A stretch of DNA of 64,000 nt from Candidatus Thermochlorobacter aerophilus (GCA_002794105.1 PHFL01000067.1:50173-114172); one strand, 5' to 3'; positions 7,848 to 17,781 are shown, counted from the stretch's first letter. Translations and numbers: made by a program. The notes: generated from the letters alone by a model not told the origin.

Positions 7848-9260
7848 TTACCCTTCTTTTACTTTCCAGATTTTGAATTCCAGCGGGTCTAAGCTCAGCC
7901 GGAGATTGCCGTCTTTGGTTTGCAGGTATTTTTCGCTTTGCCCTATTTCTTGCAGAACTTTGTTTGGCTCGGTTTTCATATAGCCGTTGAATGGTGCTTG
8001 ACTTAGATTGGCAGCGACAATGATATGACTGTTTTGGTGTCGGCGCTCAAAGGCGAAGACAGCTTCATCGTTGGAGGTGCGCAATTTGGTCATGCTACCG
8101 CGTGTGAGTGCAGGTTCTGTGCGGCGTAGCGCAATGAGTTGCTTGTAGAACTGGCGCCACTCTTGCGCATCTGGGGTGTTCCATTCAATGGGGGTTTTTT
8201 CAAAAAGGCTAATGCGCATGGTATTCCCCACTTCATCGCCGTTGTAGAGCATAGGAACGCTGCGAATGGTTCCATAGCCGCCGATTGTAAAGACGATTGC
8301 CGCCGTAAGTTTAGCTGCTTTCTTGCTACCGAAGTGCTCTTGCGGTGGACCATCATAAGCATTTTTGTCATGGTTGGTGTTGAAGCGCATGCGCAGCGAT
8401 TGTTTTGGGAATACCCTTTCTTCTTTCTCCAAAATGTCTTGCAGCAATAGTGCATTGCTTTTGCCTTTGAGAATGCTGGTCAGGGCATCGTATATCGTCC
8501 ATGAGTAGGTTAGGTCAAAGCCAGCAACATGATGCTCAGGCAGTGTGCCTTCCGAGAGCAGAAGCAGTTCGGGCTTGACACGGCGCACTTCCTTTAAGCT
8601 CTCTACCCAGAATTCTGTGGGAATAAGTTCAGCGACATCGCATCGGAACCCATCCACATCAAACTCTGAGACCCAATAGAGCATCACATTTTTCATGTAT
8701 TGGCGCACTTCAGGATTGTTGTAGTTGAGGTCAGCGACATCAGTCCAATCGTCATTTGGGGAGACCACTTCACCATTTTTATTGCGGCGATAAAAATCTG
8801 GGTTGGTTTTCATAAGCTCATTGTCCCATGCCGTGTGGTTGAGTACCATGTCGAGAATGATTTTCATACCTTCTTTGTGCACAGCGTCGACCAGCGCCTT
8901 GAAATCTTCTTTTGTGCCATATAGAGAGTCAATGGCAAAGTGATCTTGAACAGAATATGGGCTACCAAGTGTGCCTTTGCGCTTGACGGTGCCAATCGGA
9001 TGAATAGGCATCAGCCAAATAACCGAAACGCCTAAGTCGCGCAGTTCAGGCAAGCGCGCTTTGAGTGCGTTGAATGTGCCTTCTACCGAAAAATTGCGCA
9101 CAAACACTTCATAGATGATGGCATCCTTTACCCAATCGGGAGAAGGTATGGCGGTTTCATTAGGCAGGGCTTTGGGAGGCTTGGTATAGCCACGGATAAA
9201 AAACAGAATAGCACCAATGGAGGCAACAGCCAGAATGAGAAGCACAAAAAAGAGTCGCAT
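7848..9260 (-). CDS. GH13 alpha-amylase family glycosidase, membrane-anchored
   Basis: 470-residue glycoside hydrolase family 13 enzyme acting on alpha-glucans. An N-terminal hydrophobic segment (residues 2-22) with no clear cleavage site suggests export with membrane anchoring. The (beta/alpha)8 barrel shows the four conserved regions: D-M-V-L-N-H (residues 137-142), G-F-R-C-D-V-A-E with nucleophile Asp208, L-L-S-E-G with acid/base Glu237, and N-T-N-H-D-K-N with Asp298. A short beta-sandwich follows. It lies upstream of no sugar-transport genes but next to phosphofructokinase on the same strand, so a role in maltodextrin or glycogen use is likely; the exact cleavage specificity is open. Confidence 0.93.
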   Translation of the reverse strand: MRLFFVLLILAVASIGAILFFIRGYTKPPKALPNETAIPSPDWVKDAIIYEVFVRNFSVEGTFNALKARLPELRDLGVSVIWLMPIHPIGTVKRKGTLGSPYSVQDHFAIDSLYGTKEDFKALVDAVHKEGMKIILDMVLNHTAWDNELMKTNPDFYRRNKNGEVVSPNDDWTDVADLNYNNPEVRQYMKNVMLYWVSEFDVDGFRCDVAELIPTEFWVESLKEVRRVKPELLLLSEGTLPEHHVAGFDLTYSWTIYDALTSILKGKSNALLLQDILEKEERVFPKQSLRMRFNTNHDKNAYDGPPQEHFGSKKAAKLTAAIVFTIGGYGTIRSVPMLYNGDEVGNTMRISLFEKTPIEWNTPDAQEWRQFYKQLIALRRTEPALTRGSMTKLRTSNDEAVFAFERRHQNSHIIVAANLSQAPFNGYMKTEPNKVLQEIGQSEKYLQTKDGNLRLSLDPLEFKIWKVKEG

Positions 9261-9453
9261 TTGAATGAAACACAGTTATGTTGATGAAGTTGTTACAAAT
9301 AGCACACTTGCGCAGTTTTATGCGCCAATGTTCTCTTAGGGCATTTAGTATGCATCTTAAAGCGTTCAGCCTAAGCAGCTTAACGTGTGCGGTGAAAGAA
9401 TGCGGTCACTACTGGAATGTGCTGGTATTACCTGTTCAAGCCTGTTGTTAGAA

Positions 9454-10629
9454 TTACTTTTCAGGTTCGCCAAATGATGTGCCAACCGACTTTGCCGCTC
9501 GGATAAGGTCATGGTCGAGAGGAATAAATTTGTTTTTGCCAGCCACTTCAGCAATTGGCACGGAGACGATTGCATTGCCGCGTAGTGCAGCCATCTTAGC
9601 AAATTCACCGCGCATGACCATGTGCGCGGCATGGACGCCGAAGCGTGTGGCAAGCAGTCGGTCGAACGCAATCGGCGAACCCCCACGCTGCAGGTGCCCG
9701 AGTATAGTAACTCTCACTTCCAAGTGCGGAATAAGTGGCTCAAGCTCAGAAGCTAAGCGCATGCCCACGCCGCCCAGACGGATTTGGTCGAAACTATCTT
9801 TTACAATTTTTTGCACCGTCAGTTCCCCGCCAACTGGCTTGGCACCTTCTGCAACCACGATAATGGTGAAGCCTTTTCCTTGCTTATTGCGTCGCTCACA
9901 GACTTTTGCCACACTTTCAACCGAGTAAGGAATTTCTGGGATGAGAATCACATCGGCTCCACCTGCCACACCACCGTAGAGGGCTATCCACCCTGCATAG
10001 CGCCCCATGGCTTCAATAATCATCACACGGTGATGCGACATTGCTGTAGTATTGATGCGGTCAATGGCTTCGCAGACCACCTGAACCGCTGAATGAAACC
10101 CGAACGTCAGGTCAGTTGCCATCAGGTCGTTATCGATGGTCTTCGGAATGCCAACGGTTGGCAGTCCCATGTCAGTAAAGCGTGCAGCCATGGACATGGT
10201 GCCATCGCCGCCAATAACCACAAGCGCATCGATGCCAAGCTTTTTGGCATCGGCAATCACTTTCTTTGAAACATCCTTAAACTCGCCAGTTTTGGGCTGA
10301 TATTGACGGAATGGGTTAGCTTTGTTAGAAGTGCCTAAGATGGTGCCACCTTTATCAATAATACCTGAGACGCTCTTGTAGTCCAGCTCCACGTAATCGT
10401 TCTCAATCATGCCTCTAAAGCCATCGCGGTAGCCAATTACCTTCACACCATAGTCATTAATCAAGGTTTTGACCAGGGCGCGCAGGGCAGGGTTCAAGCC
10501 CGAGCAGTCGCCGCCGCTGGTCAGCACACCTACGGTCTTAACTTTCTTTGCCTTGCCATTCGGCGATACAGTTGAACGCTTTGCTGCTTTGCGCGCCGCA
10601 GACTTTGTGGCAGATACTGCTGAATCCAT
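9454..10629 (-). CDS. pfkA: 6-phosphofructokinase
   Basis: Glycolytic enzyme phosphorylating fructose 6-phosphate; 391 residues. The start of the fold is G-V-L-T-S-G-G-D-C-S-G-L-N (residues 34-46), after a 30-residue Ala/Lys-rich tail that is not part of the usual enzyme. The donor site reads G-G-D-G-T (140-144), and the catalytic block is P-K-T-I-D-N-D with Asp166. Gly143 corresponds to E. coli Gly104 (ATP type), while Lys163 corresponds to position 124, where ATP enzymes of the E. coli kind have Gly and PPi enzymes have Lys. This mixed G/K pair is seen in some ATP enzymes, so ATP is likely but not proven. ATG at 10629. Confidence 0.95.
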   Translation of the reverse strand: MDSAVSATKSAARKAAKRSTVSPNGKAKKVKTVGVLTSGGDCSGLNPALRALVKTLINDYGVKVIGYRDGFRGMIENDYVELDYKSVSGIIDKGGTILGTSNKANPFRQYQPKTGEFKDVSKKVIADAKKLGIDALVVIGGDGTMSMAARFTDMGLPTVGIPKTIDNDLMATDLTFGFHSAVQVVCEAIDRINTTAMSHHRVMIIEAMGRYAGWIALYGGVAGGADVILIPEIPYSVESVAKVCERRNKQGKGFTIIVVAEGAKPVGGELTVQKIVKDSFDQIRLGGVGMRLASELEPLIPHLEVRVTILGHLQRGGSPIAFDRLLATRFGVHAAHMVMRGEFAKMAALRGNAIVSVPIAEVAGKNKFIPLDHDLIRAAKSVGTSFGEPEK

Positions 10630-10722
10630 TTTCTACACTGTTTGATTTATCAGTAAAATACGAAAAAGTGTCCGATGCAGGTGCATTTGATGTAACGGCG
10701 AGAGCAGCAAATTCATGATAGC

Positions 10723-11289
10723 TTAGCGATACAATTGTCCATACCGCCATTTGCCTTGTTCGAAGAGCGTTAGTTCAATCACATCACGCACGCAGCCTTT
10801 ACCACCTTCAAATGCTGAAACATAACCTACATTGTATCGCAAGGCATCAATGCCATTGAGCGGGGTGGCTGAAAAACCAACTTTTTGCAGGATAGCCATA
10901 TCGTCGTAATCATCGCCGATGTAGAGGCATTCTTCATCGCGCAGGTTATAGAGCTGCTTGATTTCTTCGTAGGTTTCAAGTTTGTTTCGGATACCGAGAT
11001 AGACGTCGGTCACGCCGAGCTCTATCATTCGGCGCATGGTAGCTTTGGAAGGACGAGTGGAAATGACCACAATGCGTAGCCCTTGTGCCAGAGCTTCTTT
11101 GATGGCAAAACCATCGCGGGCAAAAAACGTGCGGATTTCATCGCCAGATTCAGTGTAGTTGATTTGTCCGTCGGTCAGCACACCATCTACAGAGAGAATG
11201 ATGACACGAATTTGCTTGAGTGCTTCTCTATAGCGCTTAAAACGTTCTTCTTCATTCACTGCTGAAGTTGGTATCCCCAGAAAGTCCAT
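10723..11289 (-). CDS. kdsC: KdsC-like HAD protein (3-deoxy-D-manno-octulosonate 8-phosphate phosphatase family)
   Basis: 188-residue HAD-superfamily protein that aligns throughout with KdsC, which removes phosphate from Kdo-8-phosphate to give Kdo for lipopolysaccharide. It sits five bases after kdsA, so one operon is clear. Conserved parts include V-D-G-V-L-T-D-G, F-x-x-R-D-G-F-A-I-K, the Lys-containing G-I-R-N-K-L-E and the acidic I-G-D-D-Y-D-D. The odd point is motif I: KdsC has D-V-D-G, with the first Asp as nucleophile, but here the codon at 11193-11191 is TCT, giving S-V-D-G (Ser33). Motif II also reads S-T-R-P-S instead of S/T-G-R. Activity is therefore doubtful even though placement is perfect. 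Confidence 0.82.
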   Translation of the reverse strand: MDFLGIPTSAVNEEERFKRYREALKQIRVIILSVDGVLTDGQINYTESGDEIRTFFARDGFAIKEALAQGLRIVVISTRPSKATMRRMIELGVTDVYLGIRNKLETYEEIKQLYNLRDEECLYIGDDYDDMAILQKVGFSATPLNGIDALRYNVGYVSAFEGGKGCVRDVIELTLFEQGKWRYGQLYR

Positions 11290-11294
11290 AGTAC

Positions 11295-12137
11295 TCAGTC
11301 GAGTTTTGTTTTGAAGGTTTTAGACAGTTCAAATAACGCTTTAAGCTCTCGTGCCATGCTCTCAAAGTGCTTGAGCGGCACTTGTGTTGCCGCATCAGAT
11401 TTAGCATGTTCTGGGTCTGGATGCACTTCCATAAAAATTCCAGAGACGCCAACTGCTACGGCAGCACGTGCCAAAGACGGAATGAACCTACGCTCACCTG
11501 ACGATACCCCATTGCCAGCACTAGGCAATTGCACACTGTGCGTGGCATCAAACACTACAGGTAGCCCAGTCTCTGACATGATAGGCAGCGCTCGATAATC
11601 CACCACAAGATTGTGGTAGCCAAAGCTCGAGCCGCGCTCGGTAAGCATGACTTTTTTGTTTCCTGTCTCCAGCACTTTTTTTGCCGCATTGTGCATGTCG
11701 CCAGGCGCCATGAACTGACCCTTCTTGATATTGACCGCTTTGCCTGTTTTGCCTGCCGCTTGAAGCAGTTCCGTTTGCCGACACAGAAAAGCTGGTATTT
11801 GCAGCACATCCACATACGCGGCGGCTATTTCTGCTTCGGCAGGTACATGAATATCGGTCAAAACAGGTAGCTCGAACGTTTCCTTGACTTCTCTTAGGAT
11901 TTTTAATGCCACTTCATCGCCGATGCCCGTAAAAGATTTCGACGATGTGCGGTTGGCTTTTTTGTAGGACGATTTGAAGATAAGCCCAACGCCTACACGC
12001 GCTGCAGCGTTCTTCAACTTTTCAGCCGTCCGCATAACCAAATCTCGACTCTCGACAACGCAAGGTCCTGCAATAAAAAACAAATTCTTTCGGTCACCGA
12101 CTTTCAGCGTGTCGATGTAGAACGATGTGGCTTTCAC
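11295..12137 (-). CDS. kdsA: 3-deoxy-8-phosphooctulonate synthase
   Basis: Condenses phosphoenolpyruvate with arabinose 5-phosphate to make Kdo-8-phosphate, the first committed step to Kdo in LPS. The 280-residue protein has the family blocks [22 protein letters not shown], the [11 protein letters not shown] segment, N-I-K-K-G-Q-F-M and the D-A-T-H-S-V-Q-L-P loop. The start is GTG at 12137 (M-K-A-T-S-F-Y). The gene leads the kdsA-kdsC pair. Full length, no abnormality seen. The presence of this pair shows an LPS-bearing outer membrane. Confidence 0.96.
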   Translation of the reverse strand: MKATSFYIDTLKVGDRKNLFFIAGPCVVESRDLVMRTAEKLKNAAARVGVGLIFKSSYKKANRTSSKSFTGIGDEVALKILREVKETFELPVLTDIHVPAEAEIAAAYVDVLQIPAFLCRQTELLQAAGKTGKAVNIKKGQFMAPGDMHNAAKKVLETGNKKVMLTERGSSFGYHNLVVDYRALPIMSETGLPVVFDATHSVQLPSAGNGVSSGERRFIPSLARAAVAVGVSGIFMEVHPDPEHAKSDAATQVPLKHFESMARELKALFELSKTFKTKLD

Positions 12138-12345
12138 TTGTTGAGTTGTGTTTTCAAAACCAAGAATTTAATCTTTTGCCTAAAAATCTCCATGCTCAAG
12201 GTCTATGCATGGCACTTGCGCATACCTTATGCAGCTACTGCTTCAGCAGATAAACATCACAGTGTTTTCACTGCGCCATGGGCTGGTGTTGCAAAAGAAA
12301 AGCGCTACGTTTGCTGTGCTGTTCAACCTTTTAACTTGTTTTGGC

Positions 12346-12762
12346 ATGATTGATTCACTTGCACTTCTTGAGCATGCCACTGCAGCAATGCAGCGTGCAA
12401 TTGCACCGTATTCGTCTTTTCGCGTAGGAGCGGCACTGCAAACTTCGGAAGGCAAAATCTACACAGGGCATAATATTGAGAGTTCCTCATATAGCCTGAC
12501 AATATGCGCTGAACGCGTAGCGCTCTTTAAAGCCTTGAGCGAAGGCGAACGCACATTTGAAGCCATGGCAATTGTGGCAAGTTCAGGCGAGTTTTGTCCG
12601 CCCTGCGGAGCGTGCCGACAAGTGCTGATGGATTTTGCACCTCATCTTGTGATATATTTGTCCAACCAGCATGGACAAATCAAGACGTTCAGACTTGCTG
12701 AACTTTTGCCAGAAGCCTTTTCATCTGAGACCCTTTCGAAGATGATTTCCAAATCGCTTTAA
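12346..12762 (+). CDS. cdd: Cytidine deaminase
   Basis: Zinc enzyme that deaminates cytidine and deoxycytidine in pyrimidine salvage; 138 residues, the usual length of the small tetrameric type. Zinc and catalytic residues are visible in C-A-E-R-V-A (Cys54, Glu56) and P-C-G-A-C-R-Q (Cys87, Cys90). The start is set at ATG 12346 (M-I-D-S-L-A-L-L) because the open frame upstream to 12205 encodes no family sequence. It is followed after six bases by thymidine kinase, forming a salvage operon cdd-tdk-oxygenase. Confidence 0.95.
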   Translation: MIDSLALLEHATAAMQRAIAPYSSFRVGAALQTSEGKIYTGHNIESSSYSLTICAERVALFKALSEGERTFEAMAIVASSGEFCPPCGACRQVLMDFAPHLVIYLSNQHGQIKTFRLAELLPEAFSSETLSKMISKSL

Positions 12763-12768
12763 AAAACG

Positions 12769-13374
12769 ATGCGACAGGTCTATCACAAACCCAAAGCAAA
12801 GCCAATTCATCCGAAAGCCCTTACAGGCAAAATTGAAGTGATTGCTGGATGCATGTTTAGCGGTAAGACCGAAGAACTGATTCGCCGCTTGCGTCGGGCA
12901 CAAATTGCTAAACTTCGTGTTGCGATTTTTAAGCCCACTATTGATAACCGATACAGCTCAAGTGAAATTGTCTCGCACAGTGCGGCAAAAATTGCATCCA
13001 TTTCGGTTTCGCACTCGCAAGAGATTTTAGCGCACTCCGAAGAGGCAGATGTCGTGGGTATTGATGAAGCACAGTTCTTCGACATGGGTATTGTCGAGGT
13101 CTGTGAGAAGCTGGCAAACGATGGCAAGCGCGTGATTGTGGCTGGCTTAGATTTAGACTTTCGTGGCAAACCTTTTGGTCCAATGCCCTTTCTGATGGCA
13201 GTTGCCGAAGAGGTTACGAAAACGCTCGCTGTATGCATGAAATCAGGATTGCCAGCTTCACGCACGCAGCGTCTGGCTGACGACACGCAGCTTATTCTCA
13301 TTGGGCACAGCAATCTCTACGAAGCACGACACCGCGCTTACTTTGAACCACCACCCGAAACGTCCTCTGCTTGA
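12769..13374 (+). CDS. tdk: Thymidine kinase
   Basis: Type II thymidine kinase of 201 residues, phosphorylating thymidine in salvage. The P-loop is G-C-M-F-S-G-K-T (27-34), the catalytic base is Glu100 in D-E-A-Q-F-F, and the lasso region has S-R-T-Q-R-L. The usual structural zinc site made of two C-x-x-C/H pairs is degenerate: C-M-K-S (Cys156, Ser159) and A-R-H-R-A-Y (His188, Tyr191) leave at most two ligands. The enzyme core is otherwise intact. It follows cdd by six bases; the next gene starts two bases after its stop, so translation is probably coupled. Confidence 0.94.
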   Translation: MRQVYHKPKAKPIHPKALTGKIEVIAGCMFSGKTEELIRRLRRAQIAKLRVAIFKPTIDNRYSSSEIVSHSAAKIASISVSHSQEILAHSEEADVVGIDEAQFFDMGIVEVCEKLANDGKRVIVAGLDLDFRGKPFGPMPFLMAVAEEVTKTLAVCMKSGLPASRTQRLADDTQLILIGHSNLYEARHRAYFEPPPETSSA

Positions 13375-13376
13375 CA

Positions 13377-14123
13377 ATGGCTACACTTGATGCGCTGACC
13401 CTGACGCTGCCCAGCACGGAACTTGGGCGCACTCCTGTCACCGAGCTCTTGGCACACTACCTTTGTGTTCGCTATTCTGCTGTGCTTCCAGAAGAGACTT
13501 GTCAGCGCTATGTTCGTGCAATTTATAATGCACGCCAGTTTTGGCACTCAGATTTTGACGGCGCACAATTTTCACTCGGACGAGCATGGTACACTCATCT
13601 TGAACAGCATCGGGTACGGCTCTATTTTGGGCGTAGTCAAGAATCTGACCGATTGGTCGAGCGCATTTTGCCCGGTATGCAATCGCAGATGCGGCAGCTA
13701 ATGAGTGCCGCACTTGGTGAGCCAGTTAAAGCCCGTGTGGGGTGGTGCGGTCCTGGCGTGCATATTTTTCCAGCGGCAGGATGGTGCGCTCAGCACGGCG
13801 GCGATATTCACTTCGATAACGAAGGGCTGCAATATCCAAAACCATTACTCCATACGGCGGCTCTGACCATGATTTTGATGCTTCAGCCCCCAGAGCGCGG
13901 TGGCGGCTTGAAAGTGTGGAACACTCGCTACCAGAACAGTGACACCATCACGCCAAGTATGCTTGCTACAGAACATGCAGTTGTGCCGTATGAGATAGGC
14001 GACCTTGTCATCATTAATGCTTACCAGTTGCATCAAATCCAGCCGTTTGAAGGTCAGCGCGACCGCATTTCTATCACAGCGCATCTGGCACGGGTCTCGC
14101 ATGGCTGGGTGTCTTGGTTTTGA
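13377..14123 (+). CDS. 2-oxoglutarate/Fe(II)-dependent oxygenase-like protein
   Basis: 248-residue protein not assignable to a named enzyme, but with the facial triad of the prolyl-4-hydroxylase-like branch of 2-oxoglutarate oxygenases: D-I-H-F-D (His145, Asp147), L-H-Q-I-Q-P-F (His219) and an Arg eleven residues later (Arg230 in R-D-R-I-S), which would bind 2-oxoglutarate. G-G-G-L-K-V-W after the HxD is also typical. The ATG at 13377 lies two bases after the tdk stop, so it is part of the cdd-tdk unit. A nucleoside or nucleobase substrate is an inference from context; peptide hydroxylation is equally possible by family. Confidence 0.72.
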   Translation: MATLDALTLTLPSTELGRTPVTELLAHYLCVRYSAVLPEETCQRYVRAIYNARQFWHSDFDGAQFSLGRAWYTHLEQHRVRLYFGRSQESDRLVERILPGMQSQMRQLMSAALGEPVKARVGWCGPGVHIFPAAGWCAQHGGDIHFDNEGLQYPKPLLHTAALTMILMLQPPERGGGLKVWNTRYQNSDTITPSMLATEHAVVPYEIGDLVIINAYQLHQIQPFEGQRDRISITAHLARVSHGWVSWF

Positions 14124-14381
14124 GAAGAATTCCACAAGAGCTTGGACTCGTGTAGAGTGGCATGTGGCAGTGCAAGAAGTGACTTCAAGACAGTAGTTTG
14201 TCTCCTACAAAAATAAGTCGGCATTTCGCCAATGCTCTGCATGTAAGTTTGCGCCTTGAGCAATTTTGCCTACATGGTGTTGCTAACTTTGGTAATTTTG
14301 ACTGCTTCCTGCAAACGCAACTGACACGCCTGTGCAAAAAATTTCTCTTGCATGCTATATTCTGCAAAGGTTGCAATATCA

Positions 14382-16151
14382 ATGGATACACAGTCACTTA
14401 TAGCTCCTTCTTCATTTGACTTTCTTTTTCAGGGTATTGCCGCCTCCAAAGGCATTGCCAAGGGTACAGTGTATCTTTTTGAGCGCGATGATGTAGGTGC
14501 CCTCTCCGCTGGTGCTGCTTTCAGCAAGTCAGAGCTGCCCGAAGAACATATTCAGAGTGAGATTGAGCGACTGCATCTTGCCTTGCAGCGTTCTGCAAAA
14601 GAGCTTGAAAAAATTGCTCGCATTACCGAACAAAAAATCGGCAAAGCGCACTCGGAGATTTTCACTGCACAGATTATGATACTCCATGATGAAGAGTTTA
14701 TTCGCACGATGGAGGAGCGGATTCGGATGGAGCGTCGGCGTGCCAGCATAATTGCCAGTGAAGAAATCACAAAATATCAGCAGGTGCTACTGAACTCCAA
14801 TGAAGCCCTTTTTCGTGAGCGGGCTGATGACTTTCAAGACCTCAAGGAGCGCATCATCCGCAATCTCTACTCTGGGCATCTTGTCTCTCGTATTCCAGAA
14901 CATTCCATTGTGGTGGCTACGGCACTGACGCCTGCAGATGTGATTTTGTTTAGCCGACAAAACATGCTGGGCTGCGCAACCGAAAGCGGTGGCGCTACTT
15001 CGCATACTGCGCTCATCTGCCAATCGCTGGGTGTACCTATGGTGGTTGGCTTGCGTAACTTGGTCTCACAGATTCATACAGGTGATACAATACTTATCGA
15101 TGGCTACGAAGGCAAAGTTATCCTCAATCCTTCTGCTAGGACCGTAGCGAGCTATGAACGCAAAGCAAAGCGATGGCACACCCTGCTACATTCTTCCCTC
15201 ACGCAGCGTGAGACGAAAACCGCTTGCGGCAAGCGTATTTACATCTATTCCAACATTGATTTCAAAGAGGAGCTACCTTCTCTTGAAAAATTTGGCTCAG
15301 AAGGTGTCGGGCTTTTTCGTAGCGAAACCTTGTTTATTGCTAGTGGTGAAACCCCCAGCGAAGAAGCACAAACAGAATACTACACCCAATTAGCTTTGCA
15401 ACTTGCACCCAGACCTTTTACTGTAAGGCTCTTCGATGTGGGCGGCGATAAGTTTCTTTATTCCTCTTACAAGGAAGCTAACCCTAATCTTGGATGGCGC
15501 GGCATACGTATTTTGTTGGATATTCCAGAACTTTTGGAAAATCAGTTGCGTGCCTTGCTCAAAGCCAATCTTCATGGGAATATTCAAGTCATGATTCCCA
15601 TGGTATCCTCTGTTGAAGAGGTGCGTGCTGTCAAGAACACTTTGGCACGGCTTACTCAAGAGCTTAAAAAGCAGAAAACAATCGCTGCGAAGCCTCTTTT
15701 GTTGGGGGCAATGATTGAAGTGCCTTCAGCTGTGGAGCTTATTGAAGAGCTTGCGCAAGAGGTTGAGTTTTTCAGCATTGGCACCAACGACCTGATGCAG
15801 TACACTGTAGCAGTTGATCGGGGCAATGAGGTTGTGCAAAACCTATACAATCGGCTACATCCTGCCGTCATTCGTATGATTGCACGCACTATCAAAGCGG
15901 CACGCAAGTATCGTCGCCGAGTATCTATGTGTGGGGAAATGGCGGCTAACCCACTTGTTACCCCACTCTTATTGGGCTTAGGGCTACGTGAGTTTAGCGT
16001 TGCAAGCTCAAATATCCCTGAAATCAAGCAAGTTATTTCTCGTGTCAGAATAGATGATGCAACTGAATTAGCCTCGCAGTGCCTTAAAATGGCAACCTCA
16101 CACGAAATTGAGCAAGCACTACATCAATTCAAGGTACAGCATCATCTTTGA
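14382..16151 (+). CDS. ptsI: Phosphoenolpyruvate-protein phosphotransferase (PTS enzyme I)
   Basis: Transfers phosphate from phosphoenolpyruvate to HPr. The 589-residue protein has the N-terminal G-I-A-A-S-K-G-I-A block, the HPr-interacting helical region, the swivelling phospho-His domain with active His208 in G-G-A-T-S-H-T-A, and a PEP-utilising barrel with D-V-G-G-D-K, E-F-F-S-I-G-T-N-D-L-M-Q-Y and the catalytic Cys in M-C-G-E-M-A. Two ATGs are possible, 14352 and 14382; I prefer 14382, with AAAGG 11 bases upstream. No HPr or sugar-specific EII gene is nearby, so the system may be regulatory rather than for sugar uptake. Confidence 0.93.
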   Translation: MDTQSLIAPSSFDFLFQGIAASKGIAKGTVYLFERDDVGALSAGAAFSKSELPEEHIQSEIERLHLALQRSAKELEKIARITEQKIGKAHSEIFTAQIMILHDEEFIRTMEERIRMERRRASIIASEEITKYQQVLLNSNEALFRERADDFQDLKERIIRNLYSGHLVSRIPEHSIVVATALTPADVILFSRQNMLGCATESGGATSHTALICQSLGVPMVVGLRNLVSQIHTGDTILIDGYEGKVILNPSARTVASYERKAKRWHTLLHSSLTQRETKTACGKRIYIYSNIDFKEELPSLEKFGSEGVGLFRSETLFIASGETPSEEAQTEYYTQLALQLAPRPFTVRLFDVGGDKFLYSSYKEANPNLGWRGIRILLDIPELLENQLRALLKANLHGNIQVMIPMVSSVEEVRAVKNTLARLTQELKKQKTIAAKPLLLGAMIEVPSAVELIEELAQEVEFFSIGTNDLMQYTVAVDRGNEVVQNLYNRLHPAVIRMIARTIKAARKYRRRVSMCGEMAANPLVTPLLLGLGLREFSVASSNIPEIKQVISRVRIDDATELASQCLKMATSHEIEQALHQFKVQHHL

Positions 16152-16184
16152 AACTGTATTGGTGGGGGTATAGCACCTGCCTAT

Positions 16185-17504
16185 TTATGCCCCAGCATTC
16201 ATGAGCTTGAAGAACTCTTTGTTACTCTTTGTGCTCTCGATTTTCTCAAGGATAAATTCCATGCTCTCAATTGGGGTCTTGTCAGCAAGATATTTGCGAA
16301 GCAACCATGTTCGTGAAATTTCTTCTTGCGAGACCAGCAGTTCTTCTTTGCGCGTACCAGAGCGCAAGATGTCGATTGCTGGAAAAATGCGCCGGTCAGC
16401 TAAGCGGCGATCGAGCACCAGCTCCATGTTGCCTGTGCCTTTGAACTCTTCGAAAATCACATCGTCCATGCGCGAGCCTGTGTCAACGAGTGCAGTGGCA
16501 ATGATGGTTAAACTGCCACCTTCTTCGACATTGCGTGCGGCACCAAAGAAGCGCTTGGGCTTATGCAGTGCGTTCGCATCAATACCACCTGAGAGAATTT
16601 TGCCCGAGTGCGGAATGACTGTATTGTGCGCACGTGCAAGGCGCGTAATTGAATCCAGCAAGATGACTACATCGCGGCGTGCTTCCACCAATCGCTTGGC
16701 TTTTTCGAGCACTATTTCGGCAACTTGAACATGACGCTCAGGTTCTTCATCAAATGTTGAGCTGATAACTTCAGCTTGAACATTGCGCTCCATGTCGGTT
16801 ACTTCTTCAGGACGCTCATCAATGAGTAGCACAATCAAATACACCTCAGGATGATTCTTTGCAATGCTGTTGGCGATTTTTTGCAGCAGTGTCGTTTTGC
16901 CAGTTTTGGGCTGAGCCACAATTAAGCCGCGTTGCCCTTTGCCAATTGGAGTAAAGATGTCCATGATGCGCATGGAGATTTCATTGGGAGTAGTCTCCAG
17001 ACGCAGACGCTCGTTCGGATACAGCGGTGTCAGGTTGTCGAAATTGATTCGGTCGCGGATGGCTTCTGGCTCTAAGCCATTGATGGATTCGATTTTCAAC
17101 AGTGCAAAAAACCGTTCCCCTTCTTTGGGTGCTCGTACCTGACCACGCACAGTGTCGCCAGTCTTCATGTTAAAGCGCTTGATTTGTGAGGGCGACACAT
17201 AAATGTCGTCAGGTGAAGACAAGTAGTTATAGTTCGGAGAGCGCAAAAATCCATAGCCGTCTGACATGACCTGCAGTACGCCAGTGTTAGTAATCACATT
17301 AGCAGCGGTCTCTGGTGCGCTCTCCGCCTTTTGGGCTTGTGTCTCAATAATCTTGTAGATGATTTCATCCTTACGCAGCCCGCTAGTCGAAATACCCATC
17401 TCTTTGGCAATGGCAGTCAGTTCAGCCACCTTCTTTTTCTGCAAGGCTGCAATATCGAGCCCATTAGTCGTTGCTGTAGTGACAGTGCTGGTTGTTGAAC
17501 TCAT
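16185..17504 (-). CDS. rho: Transcription termination factor Rho
   Basis: Hexameric RNA helicase that ends transcription. 439 residues: an N-terminal SAP-like helical domain ([14 protein letters not shown]), a cold-shock-type RNA-binding domain with Y-G-F-L-R-S and [10 protein letters not shown], then the RecA-type ATPase with P-loop A-Q-P-K-T-G-K-T-T and [12 protein letters not shown] and the Q-loop/R-loop region ([11 protein letters not shown]). The ATG at 17504 fits. The gene converges with ptsI, 33 bases apart. A 277-base gap upstream holds no gene and could carry the autoregulatory leader that rho genes often have. Confidence 0.96.
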   Translation of the reverse strand: MSSTTSTVTTATTNGLDIAALQKKKVAELTAIAKEMGISTSGLRKDEIIYKIIETQAQKAESAPETAANVITNTGVLQVMSDGYGFLRSPNYNYLSSPDDIYVSPSQIKRFNMKTGDTVRGQVRAPKEGERFFALLKIESINGLEPEAIRDRINFDNLTPLYPNERLRLETTPNEISMRIMDIFTPIGKGQRGLIVAQPKTGKTTLLQKIANSIAKNHPEVYLIVLLIDERPEEVTDMERNVQAEVISSTFDEEPERHVQVAEIVLEKAKRLVEARRDVVILLDSITRLARAHNTVIPHSGKILSGGIDANALHKPKRFFGAARNVEEGGSLTIIATALVDTGSRMDDVIFEEFKGTGNMELVLDRRLADRRIFPAIDILRSGTRKEELLVSQEEISRTWLLRKYLADKTPIESMEFILEKIESTKSNKEFFKLMNAGA

Positions 17505-17781
17505 AGTCGTCTCGAAAATGATGTTAATAAGGTGTTACTTCTTTACAACACTTGCTATAAATCCATAAATCCAACCAAAGGCGTGTTTTGAAAGGGTATT
17601 AACTACCGCAGAATACCTCTCGGCAATTTCAATAGCAATATATGTTCAAAGTCTTAGCGCTAAAGCAGGAATTAACTGATTTGTGAAAGAGAGTGTTCTA
17701 AAGCCAAGATTTGTTTTTATTACCTAATTGATTTGCTCTAGACACGAAACAAATATAAGGACAAATTTGAGACAAACAACA

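Noticed and set aside
16145..16190. Terminator between ptsI and rho
   Set aside because: GGTGGGGG and nearby bases do not form a good stem, and no T-run follows.
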